Below are positions 57,699-64,000 of a DNA stretch of 64,000 nucleotides, piece after piece (position 1 is the first letter of the stretch; every line of letters begins with the position of its first letter). The notes below the pieces were generated by a model. That model was not told the origin of the DNA. It made no database searches and worked only from the letters and a program-made list of their open reading frames with translations. Both the position numbers and the translations under genes were made by a program. This stretch comes from Thioflexithrix psekupsensis (GTDB lineage Bacteria > Pseudomonadota > Gammaproteobacteria > Beggiatoales > Beggiatoaceae), in contig NZ_MSLT01000023.1 of assembly GCF_002149925.1 (NCBI RefSeq), positions 496,001 to 560,000 on the forward strand. The letters are read 5' to 3'.

Positions 57699-58280
57699 AT
57701 GTTACGCATTAAAAACCGTTGGCACAAAAATGCTAAAAATCGCAGCTTACCCGATATTGCACAAACATTAGGTTTTAATTGCTGGCGCATTGCCGCTAAC
57801 GCCGTAGTAGAATTGGAAAAAGAATTTAAAACAGAAACTTATACTGATCGTTTAAATATCATCGGTGAATATTTGGCTTTTTTATTACAAGCCACCGACC
57901 GCTTAACTTATGCACAATTTAGTGAAGAAGAACGACATATTTTTATTTCTGCTTTAGCCAATGATGTCGCCGAACGTTTTGCTGATAATCAACGGGATTT
58001 ATTGGGAGAAGGGGAACATAAAAAAGCCTTTATTGATCTGTTAAATCAACAGGCTATTGAATATGGTGATATTGAATTTCTTGGACAAGAAGGGGGCTTT
58101 GCATTCTGCAATTATTTTGGTCAAAGAATGCAGCGCGCCATGCACGATCAACCTTGGGTGGTTGAATATATGGTGGATATTGCCGCCCCCGAAGCCATTA
58201 AACAATTGCGTTTAAATATCAAAGGATTGTTGAGTTTTCAGGCGGATAAAGCCGAAGATGAAGAACGCCAGAAAAACTGA
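57699..58280 (+). CDS. Conserved-looking protein of unknown function
   Basis: A 193-residue cytosolic protein I cannot assign. It is mainly helical, with a basic N-terminus (MLRIKNRWHKNAKNRSLPDI), an aromatic centre (YGDIEFLGQEGGFAFCNYFG) and an acidic C-terminal tail. The GGCAAATTAAAGAGG stretch supplies a plausible ribosome site. It lies 47 bases before kdsD and is the first gene after the fbpA terminator, so it may be read together with the lipopolysaccharide operon. No signal peptide, membrane segment or catalytic motif is evident. Confidence 0.65.
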   Translation: MLRIKNRWHKNAKNRSLPDIAQTLGFNCWRIAANAVVELEKEFKTETYTDRLNIIGEYLAFLLQATDRLTYAQFSEEERHIFISALANDVAERFADNQRDLLGEGEHKKAFIDLLNQQAIEYGDIEFLGQEGGFAFCNYFGQRMQRAMHDQPWVVEYMVDIAAPEAIKQLRLNIKGLLSFQADKAEDEERQKN

Positions 58281-58327
58281 GAATTTTCCCAGTCATTCAA
58301 TCCACATTCAACCCCTTATCTCATCTT

Positions 58328-59320
58328 ATGTCCACAACACCCGAACACACGCTGTTTTCTTCACTGCAACAACTGGCGTTAGCCGTGATTGACACCGAAT
58401 TAGCCGCTGTGGCCGCCTTAAAAACGCGCATTGATGCCCATTTTGTCACCGCCTGTCAACGCATGTTAGCCTGCGAAGGGCGAGTGGTCGTATTGGGAAT
58501 GGGGAAATCCGGACATATTGGTGGTAAAATCGCTGCCACTCTCGCCAGCACCGGCACCCCCGCTTTTTTTGTACATCCCGGTGAAGCCAGTCACGGCGAT
58601 TTGGGGATGATTACGTCTAAAGATGTGGTGTTGGCCTTGTCTAATTCGGGCGAAACGGAAGAAATTTTAACCATTTTGCCGTTAATTCGTCGTTTACACG
58701 TGCCACTGATCGCCATGACCGGCAATCCCCACTCTACTTTAGCCCAACAAGCTGAAGTACATTTGGATGTGAGTGTAGCGCGGGAAGCCTGTCCGTTAGG
58801 TTTAGCCCCAACGGCCAGCACCACCACGGCCTTAGTCATGGGCGATGCGTTGGCGATTGCTTTGTTAGAACAGCGAGGCTTTAGTGCCGAAGATTTTGCG
58901 CGTTCGCATCCCGGTGGGCGTTTGGGTAAACGTTTATTACTACGAGTACAAGATTTAATGCACCGCGATCCCCATGTCCCCAAAGTCAGCCATCACGTGA
59001 CCTTAGCCCAAGCATTAACGGAAATGTCAGCCAAAGGTCTGGGTATGACGGCTATTGTTGACGCAGAACAACACGTTTTAGGCGTATTTACTGATGGGGA
59101 TTTACGACGGGCTTTGGATAAACCGCTGGATATTCATGCGGTGCGCGTGACTGAAGTCATGACCTGTCCTTGTAAAACAATAGCGGCCGATGCGTTAGCC
59201 GTGGATGCCCTCAGTGTAATGGAACGCCACAAAATCAATGGATTATTAGTCACTGAACCCAACAACCGACTTATCGGAGCTTTAAATATGCACGATTTAC
59301 TTCGCGCAGGTGTGGTGTAA
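58328..59320 (+). CDS. kdsD: Arabinose-5-phosphate isomerase
   Basis: KdsD converts ribulose-5-phosphate to arabinose-5-phosphate, the first step to Kdo in lipopolysaccharide. The 330-residue protein has an N-terminal SIS domain (VVLGMGKSGHIGGKIAATLA, HPGEASHGDLGMI, SNSGETEEIL) and two CBS domains from about residue 205. Length and layout match KdsD. It is the first clear gene of the conserved run kdsD-kdsC-lptC-lptA-lptB-rpoN. kdsC starts two bases after its stop. GutQ is the near relative, but genomic context fixes the role. Confidence 0.95.
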   Translation: MSTTPEHTLFSSLQQLALAVIDTELAAVAALKTRIDAHFVTACQRMLACEGRVVVLGMGKSGHIGGKIAATLASTGTPAFFVHPGEASHGDLGMITSKDVVLALSNSGETEEILTILPLIRRLHVPLIAMTGNPHSTLAQQAEVHLDVSVAREACPLGLAPTASTTTALVMGDALAIALLEQRGFSAEDFARSHPGGRLGKRLLLRVQDLMHRDPHVPKVSHHVTLAQALTEMSAKGLGMTAIVDAEQHVLGVFTDGDLRRALDKPLDIHAVRVTEVMTCPCKTIAADALAVDALSVMERHKINGLLVTEPNNRLIGALNMHDLLRAGVV

Positions 59321-59321
59321 T

Positions 59322-59858
59322 ATGACAATTCCTGCTGATATTTTACAAAAAGCCGCACAAGTGCGCTTAATGATTTTCGATGTCGATGGCGTGTTGACAG
59401 ACGGCCGTTTATATCTTGGTGCGCAAGGTGAGGAATATAAAGCCTTTTATGCCCGCGATGGTTTGGGCATGAAACTGTTGCAAGCCTCCGGCGTAGAATT
59501 AGCGATTATTACTGGCCGCAGTTCTCCCGTAGTCTTGCATCGCATGGAAAGTTTAGATATTCGCTATGTGTATCAGGGACAATTGCAAAAATTGCCTGCA
59601 TTATTAGACCTTTGCGCCCAACTGCAACTCAGCCCAACCCAAGTGGCCTATTTGGGAGATGACATTAACGATGTGCCGGTGCTGCGCAAAGTGGGATTAC
59701 CCTTAGCGGTGGGAGATGCGGCGGCGGCGATTCTGCCTTACGTGGCGTGGCAGGTACAAGCCCACGGCGGCCGTGGTGCCGCCCGCGAAGTCTGCGAGCT
59801 AATTATGACGGCACAAGGCACGTTAAACGAGCAATTAGCCCGTTATGATATTCGCTAA
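59322..59858 (+). CDS. kdsC: 3-deoxy-D-manno-octulosonate 8-phosphate phosphatase
   Basis: KdsC removes phosphate from Kdo-8-phosphate. The 178-residue HAD-family enzyme carries the nucleophile motif MIFDVDGVLTDG, the ITGRSS threonine motif and the acidic motif GDDINDVPVL. No cap domain is present, as expected for the tetrameric C0 type. The start chosen is the ATG one base after the kdsD stop; a GTG-type start four codons earlier would overlap kdsD. Neighbours confirm its place in LPS core synthesis. Confidence 0.95.
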   Translation: MTIPADILQKAAQVRLMIFDVDGVLTDGRLYLGAQGEEYKAFYARDGLGMKLLQASGVELAIITGRSSPVVLHRMESLDIRYVYQGQLQKLPALLDLCAQLQLSPTQVAYLGDDINDVPVLRKVGLPLAVGDAAAAILPYVAWQVQAHGGRGAAREVCELIMTAQGTLNEQLARYDIR

Positions 59859-59895
59859 TGATGCCCATAAAAACGCTTAAACCGCGAGTTATCCT

Positions 59896-60438
59896 ATGAA
59901 AAATCGCTTAATCGGCTTGTTATTAGTGATATTAGCGGGGGGAAGCACGTGGTTACTGCGTAGTTTAGATCAAGACAGTCATCGTACACCATCCGTATCG
60001 CGTTATGTTGACTACACCTTGCACGATTTTGAAGCCCATCGTCTTGACCACCACGGGCAACCCGCACAATCTCTCAAAGCACAACAATTAATCCATTATA
60101 ATAGCGGTGAAAGCGAATTGATTGCGCCCCATTTAACAATATATCAAGATCAAACTGCGCAATGGGATGTGCGCTCACAACGCGGCGAAGTCTCAGCAGA
60201 TGGCAATGAAATTTGGTTATTGGGCGCGGTACATTGGCGTAAATTGCCACGAATGGAAACAGAAATTTTTACCCATGATGTGCGCGTCGATCACGCGCAG
60301 CAACTCGCAGAAACCCAAGCCCCCAGTCGCATCATACACCCCAATGGGACAACGGAGAGTATAGGATTGCGTGTTTTTTTCGCAACACAACAAGTTGCAT
60401 TATTGTCTACCGTGCGAGGCCGCTATGAACGCCCTTAA
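59896..60438 (+). CDS. lptC: LPS export system protein, inner-membrane anchored
   Basis: LptC links the LptBFG transporter to LptA and receives lipopolysaccharide from it. The 180-residue protein has one N-terminal membrane helix (IGLLLVILAGGSTWLL) and a beta-jellyroll domain whose strands are visible in the alternating hydrophobic pattern (LDHHGQPAQSLKAQQLIHYN, WDVRSQRGEVSADGNEIWLL). Sequence conservation in this family is low, so position between kdsC and lptA is an important support. It overlaps the lptA start by 14 bases. Confidence 0.9.
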   Translation: MKNRLIGLLLVILAGGSTWLLRSLDQDSHRTPSVSRYVDYTLHDFEAHRLDHHGQPAQSLKAQQLIHYNSGESELIAPHLTIYQDQTAQWDVRSQRGEVSADGNEIWLLGAVHWRKLPRMETEIFTHDVRVDHAQQLAETQAPSRIIHPNGTTESIGLRVFFATQQVALLSTVRGRYERP

Positions 60439-60940
60439 AAAATTATTTCTCGTGACGATTGTAAGTTATACAATAAATCCTATAGCGGTTTACGCCTTAT
60501 CGACTGACCGTGATCAACCCATTTTGATCGAAGCGGATCAAGGTCAGATTGACGATGCCCGCGGTATCGCCACTTACGAGGGACGAGTGATTATTACGCA
60601 AGGCAGCATTCAAATTAATGCCGATAAAGTCACGCTTAATTACAGCGAAAAACAAGACATTGAAAAAGTCACCGCGATTGGCAAACCCGCACAATTTCGC
60701 CAACAGCCTGATAATTCAGAAGAATTTTTACACGCCAATGCCGCACAAATGGAATATTTTGCCGATCAAAATCTGCTAGAATTAACACAAGGAGCTAAAG
60801 TGTGGCAAGGTAAAGATGTGGTGACTGGAGAAAAAATCACTTACGATACCCACGGTGGAATTATCCGTGCGTTCAAGGGTGATACGGAAAAAAGTCGCGT
60901 CACGGTGACCTTACAACCACGCCGCCAAAAAAATCAGTGA
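60425..60940 (+). CDS. lptA: LPS export bridge protein, periplasmic
   Basis: LptA forms the periplasmic bridge for lipopolysaccharide transport. The 171-residue protein has a signal peptide (MNALKKLFLVTIVSYTINPI), and its OstA-like jellyroll is seen in PILIEADQGQIDDARGIATY, GRVIITQGSIQINADKVTLN and KITYDTHGGIIRAFKGD. The start is the ATG inside the lptC end; longer in-frame starts overlap lptC needlessly. In most gammaproteobacteria lptB follows directly, but here about 1 kb intervenes, holding a MITE-like element and a nuclease gene. Confidence 0.93.
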   Translation: MNALKKLFLVTIVSYTINPIAVYALSTDRDQPILIEADQGQIDDARGIATYEGRVIITQGSIQINADKVTLNYSEKQDIEKVTAIGKPAQFRQQPDNSEEFLHANAAQMEYFADQNLLELTQGAKVWQGKDVVTGEKITYDTHGGIIRAFKGDTEKSRVTVTLQPRRQKNQ

Positions 60941-61023
60941 TGAACTCACCTTACGTACTCAGGCTAATTTGTGATAAATAAATCTGCTCAATTCAACTTC
61001 CATACACAAAAAGAAGGTAAATA

Positions 61024-61215
61024 TACCAAAAAGATATGATTCATAGAATCCTTATTTTGTCAGAATCAGAATTTACAGAATTAAAGAATTTTCAAAATTG
61101 ACTCTTGCAAGTCGTTTATTTTTAATCGATTTTTAATTCTTTAATTCTGAAAATCCGAAAATTCTGTAAATTCTGATTCTGACAGAAAAATTTTATGAAT
61201 GACTTAATTTTGGTA
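61024..61215. mobile_element. 192-bp MITE-like element with IS630-like ends
   Basis: Ends TACCAAAA and TTTTGGTA are inverted, with 19 of 25 bases matching, and TA is present on both sides. The right end matches the left end of the intact IS630 at 20 of 25 positions. Inside is a perfect 23-base inverted repeat beginning GTCAGAATCAGAATTTAC (61059-61081 and 61161-61183). It has no coding capacity. The likely reading is a non-autonomous element moved by the IS630 transposase. It sits between lptA and the nuclease gene. Confidence 0.7.
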
Positions 61216-61219
61216 TAGC

Positions 61220-61930
61220 ATGGATACTCATGATAGCCCCGCACCAACACTAGAAGAGATTTGGCGTTTATTTAAGGAAACCGACCGTCAATTTAAGGAA
61301 ACTGACCGTCAATTTAAGGAAATTGCACTCCAATTTAAGGAAACTGACCGTCAATTCAAGGAAACCGACCTTCGATTTAAAGAAACTGACCGTCAATTCA
61401 AGGAAACCGACCGTCAATTCAAGGAAACCGACCGCCGATTCAAGGAAACCGACCGTCAATTTAAGGAAACCGACCGCCGATTCAGAGAAACTGATAAAAA
61501 AATTGGAGAGTTAGGCAATCGCTTGGGTGAGTTTGTAGAAGGTTTTGTCAAACCCTCGGTGACGCGCTTGTTTCAAGAGCGCGGTATTTTGGTACATAAA
61601 ACTTACAGCGATGTCAGTGCGAGTAATCCAGAATTAGATTTAGCCACACAGATTGATTTGCTGCTTATTAATGGCGACGTTTGTGTTTTGATTGAAGTCA
61701 AAAGCAAACTGGATATTGACGATGTCAATGAACATATTGAGCGCATGAATAAATTCAAGCGATTATTTCCTGAATATGCAGATAAAAAAACCTATGGCGC
61801 AGTTACAGCAATGGTGATACCAGATGAGGTAGGCAAATATGCGTATAGAAAAGGTTTTTTTGTCATTGCGCAAAAAGGGGAAATGACCGTCATTTTGAAT
61901 GACAATAAATTTAGACCCGCCACATGGTGA
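61220..61930 (+). CDS. Coiled-coil PD-(D/E)XK nuclease-like protein (DUF3782-like)
   Basis: A 236-residue protein. Residues 18-94 are eleven heptads of the FKETDRQ type, a strongly charged coiled coil. The remainder is a nuclease-like domain: TQIDLLLINGDVCVLIEVKS supplies Asp146, Glu159 and Lys161, the PD-(D/E)XK catalytic set, preceded by PSVTRLFQERGILVHKTY. Family members are widespread in filamentous bacteria, often of unknown role. The start codon lies five bases after the MITE-like element, with no ribosome site, so translation may be poor or start from a fused transcript. It is foreign to the lptA-lptB context. Confidence 0.75.
   Translation: MDTHDSPAPTLEEIWRLFKETDRQFKETDRQFKEIALQFKETDRQFKETDLRFKETDRQFKETDRQFKETDRRFKETDRQFKETDRRFRETDKKIGELGNRLGEFVEGFVKPSVTRLFQERGILVHKTYSDVSASNPELDLATQIDLLLINGDVCVLIEVKSKLDIDDVNEHIERMNKFKRLFPEYADKKTYGAVTAMVIPDEVGKYAYRKGFFVIAQKGEMTVILNDNKFRPATW
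61271..61501 (+). repeat. In-frame 21-bp tandem repeat (11 units) encoding heptads
   Basis: Eleven 21-base units of the type TTTAAGGAAACCGACCGTC, each encoding one heptad. Units differ by a few bases; third and fifth units are the most divergent in protein. The DNA is prone to unit gain or loss without frameshift, so heptad number may vary between strains. Confidence 0.85.
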
Positions 61931-61962
61931 TAAAAAAAATAATAAAGTACGTAAGGTAAGTT

Positions 61963-62712
61963 ATGAATGTAAAAACAAGCTCAGGCATGAGCCTACTGAC
62001 CGCACGACAACTCGCCAAATGTTACCGTTCTCGCCAAGTGGTGCGCGATGTCAGTTTACACGTGCAAAGCGGGGAAATTGTGGGTTTGCTGGGGCCGAAT
62101 GGCGCCGGAAAAACCACCAGTTTTTACATGATTGTGGGTTTAATTCCCTGTGATGCCGGCCAAGTGCAGTTAGACAATGATGATTTAACCCGCTATCCCA
62201 TGCACCGTCGAGCGCAATTGGGCGTAGGGTATCTGCCCCAAGAACCCTCCGTTTTTCGTAAATTGAGCGTCGCCGACAACATCATGGCTATCCTACAGCG
62301 ACAAACCCAACTCAGCCCCCAGCAACGTCAGCAACGCTTGACCGAATTGCTAGAAGAATTGCATATTACTCATCTGCACGATAATCTAGGCATGAGTCTC
62401 TCTGGCGGTGAGCGTCGTCGCTTAGAAATTGCGCGGGCATTGGCGGCGCATCCGCGTTTTATGCTGCTTGACGAGCCTTTTGCGGGGGTTGATCCCCTGT
62501 CGGTGTTGGATATACAACGGATTATTGCTCAACTGTGTCGTCTTGACATCGGCATTTTAATCACAGACCACAATGTGCGCGAGACGCTACATATTTGTGA
62601 TCGTGCCTATATCGTCAATGAAGGGACTATCATTGCAGAAGGAACACCCCGTGAAATCTTAGCCAACCAACAAGTGCGCGAAGTCTATTTGGGGCAGGAT
62701 TTCCGATTATGA
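61963..62712 (+). CDS. lptB: LPS export ABC transporter ATPase
   Basis: LptB is the cytosolic ATPase that powers lipopolysaccharide extraction with LptFG. The 249-residue protein has Walker [14 protein letters not shown], the Q-loop in [17 protein letters not shown], signature [15 protein letters not shown], Walker [15 protein letters not shown] and the H-loop in [11 protein letters not shown], all as in LptB. The N-terminus may begin at a second ATG eight codons in; the first has AAGG upstream. The gene lies 32 bases after the nuclease gene and is followed by rpoN, preserving the usual order apart from the insertion. Confidence 0.95.
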   Translation: MNVKTSSGMSLLTARQLAKCYRSRQVVRDVSLHVQSGEIVGLLGPNGAGKTTSFYMIVGLIPCDAGQVQLDNDDLTRYPMHRRAQLGVGYLPQEPSVFRKLSVADNIMAILQRQTQLSPQQRQQRLTELLEELHITHLHDNLGMSLSGGERRRLEIARALAAHPRFMLLDEPFAGVDPLSVLDIQRIIAQLCRLDIGILITDHNVRETLHICDRAYIVNEGTIIAEGTPREILANQQVREVYLGQDFRL

Positions 62713-62800
62713 GCGGGTAAAAAAAGCGGTGCGAATGATCCATGCCCATTTTACCCATGCACGACACATTAAAGAATTTCGTTTTTACCTCTGAACGCTT

Positions 62801-64000
62801 ATGAAACAAAGTCTGCAACTGCGCTTAGGTCAGCAAATCACCATGACCCCTCAGTTACAACAGGCCATTCGCCTGTTGCAACTCTCAACGTTAGACCTGC
62901 AATTAGAAGTGCAACAAGCCTTAGAATCCAACATCATGTTAGAAATCGAAGAACTTGAACAGCAGGATACGGAAGAAGAGGACACGGTCGATTTATCCAC
63001 ATTGTCAGAAGATGACTATCGAGAGCGTGTTTCTGATGAATTGGACGGACAAAGCACAGATACCCCTCTCCCCGACGATCTAAGCCGCCCAGAAATCAGC
63101 AACACTGATCGAGACGATCCCTTTAACGAGTACAACGCGGCTGACTCGGCAGAAGTCAATTTTCAAGAAAACGAAACCATCCCCACAGAATTAGCCGTGG
63201 ACTCACAATGGGAAGATATTTATGAGGGAACATTGGGACAGTACGATTATCCCAGTGGCGATAACAGCGATTTTGCCGACCGCGATCCGTTTAACCAACA
63301 CACCACCGAAGAAACCCTACAAGAACACTTACTCTGGCAATTACAACTGACTCCATTCAGCGATACTGACCGCACCATCGCCCACATTATCATTGACAGC
63401 ATTGATGGTGACGGCTATCTACGCACCAGCTTAGAGGACATTGCCGACACCTTGGGCGAGGAAGTTGACCTTAGCGAAATAGAAGCTGTTTTACATCGAA
63501 TTCAGCATTTCGATCCGATTGGTGTGGCTGCCCGCGATTTGGGCGAATGTCTGGTGTTGCAATTGTCGGCGTTGCCCCCCAGCACCCCCTGGCGCAACGA
63601 AGCCTTAACCCTCGCCAAAACCCATTTAGATGTGCTGGCCGCTCGTGACTATGCCCAGTTGACTAAACGCATGAAATTAGGGCGCGAAGAGCTGCGCGAG
63701 GTGGTGGAATTGATCCAATCTCTGCGGCCGCGCCCCGGTTCTCACATTGAAGCACATAATGCCACTTACGTCGTGCCAGATGTGTTTGTGCGCAAGGTCA
63801 AAGGACAGTGGAAAGTAGAGTTAAATGCCGAAATTGCCCCGCGTTTGCGCGTCAATCAACACTATGCCGATCTCATCTCCCGCGCGAACAAAGAAACCGA
63901 TGTGGCCAGCTTGAAAAATCATCTGCAAGAAGCCCGTTGGTTTATCAAAAGCCTAAAAAGTCGCCATGAAACGCTGTTGAAAGTGGCGCGTTGCATTGTC
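62801..64000 (+). CDS. rpoN: RNA polymerase sigma-54 factor, N-terminal part (cut by window edge)
   Basis: The first 400 codons are present and the gene runs off the right edge. Region I is clear: SLQLRLGQQITMTPQLQQAI and RLLQLSTLDLQLEVQQALES. Region II is a long acidic stretch (about 45-165). The core-binding region follows, with DPIGVAARDLGECLVLQL and RPRPGSHIEAH visible. The DNA-binding C-terminus and RpoN box lie outside the window. It directs transcription of nitrogen-, motility- and stress-related genes with enhancer-binding proteins. Its place after lptB is the standard gammaproteobacterial order. Confidence 0.95.
   Translation, partial: MKQSLQLRLGQQITMTPQLQQAIRLLQLSTLDLQLEVQQALESNIMLEIEELEQQDTEEEDTVDLSTLSEDDYRERVSDELDGQSTDTPLPDDLSRPEISNTDRDDPFNEYNAADSAEVNFQENETIPTELAVDSQWEDIYEGTLGQYDYPSGDNSDFADRDPFNQHTTEETLQEHLLWQLQLTPFSDTDRTIAHIIIDSIDGDGYLRTSLEDIADTLGEEVDLSEIEAVLHRIQHFDPIGVAARDLGECLVLQLSALPPSTPWRNEALTLAKTHLDVLAARDYAQLTKRMKLGREELREVVELIQSLRPRPGSHIEAHNATYVVPDVFVRKVKGQWKVELNAEIAPRLRVNQHYADLISRANKETDVASLKNHLQEARWFIKSLKSRHETLLKVARCIV

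Noticed and set aside
61268-61459. Minus-strand open frame across the heptad repeats
   Set aside because: Its repeated sequence is the mirror of the coiled-coil coding repeats; no ribosome site or independent support.
61271-61501. Regular 21-base repeats that could suggest a CRISPR array
   Set aside because: The units are contiguous without spacers, in frame, and encode a heptad coiled coil; they are protein-coding tandem repeats.

Overview
The window is a chromosomal segment of a moderately AT-rich gammaproteobacterium. The evidence is the kdsD-kdsC-lptC-lptA-lptB-rpoN cluster, a two-ATP-cone NrdA, HemH, RimO, TtcA, a single-domain globin of Vitreoscilla type, a type IV pilin, a phasin (implying polyhydroxyalkanoate storage) and many PAS-rich hybrid histidine kinases. 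Together with short dispersed repeats containing GTCAGAATCAGAATTTAC and active IS630-type elements, this suggests a sulfur-oxidizing filamentous group such as Thiotrichales/Beggiatoaceae. That placement is an inference, since no rRNA gene is present.

Layout. 1-7523: 5' end of purB, arsenate reductase, NrdA, and a large PAS hybrid kinase. 7700-16305: DoxX membrane protein, an ExbB/ExbD pair, a DEDDh exonuclease, a VWA (BatA-like) membrane protein, ferrochelatase, RimO, phasin, a phosphopantetheinyl transferase and a pilin. 16393-22804: methyltransferase plus glycosyltransferase, peroxiredoxin, an SPFH-GYF protein, and enoyl-CoA hydratase with acyl-CoA synthetase. 22828-27545: a compact minus-strand run (ppsR, globin, L,D-transpeptidase, TPR protein, ttcA, queC), split by an IS630 copy between ppsR and the globin gene. 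27575-30590: an exported TPR-CHAT putative protease and a CcsA-like protein. 30592-34748: envelope-glycan genes (PIG-L deacetylase, UDP-galactopyranose mutase, a membrane protein, and a DegT aminotransferase fused to a PIN-like domain). 34776-44899: YyaL, DapC, a receiver-kinase overlapping an eight-PAS hybrid kinase, and a YgjP metallopeptidase. 45103-52851: trpD, dnaE, and a double-receiver regulator with its dCache/HAMP kinase. 53450-55420: a poor, probably transferred stretch holding a truncated gene, a secreted protein and two nested transposase remnants. 55421-56551: a second IS630 copy directly upstream of an iron-binding protein gene. 57699-64000: an unknown protein, then the Kdo/LPS-transport operon ending in partial rpoN.

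The most interesting points are four. (1) A 192-bp MITE-like element whose ends resemble those of the resident IS630, with a coiled-coil PD-(D/E)XK nuclease gene starting 5 bases after it, both lodged between lptA and lptB. (2) A PIN-like/DegT fusion. (3) An exported TPR-CHAT protein with an intact His/Cys dyad. (4) Two IS630 copies encoding identical transposases but differing at seven synonymous positions. No CRISPR array, tRNA, rRNA, prophage or complete defence island was seen.
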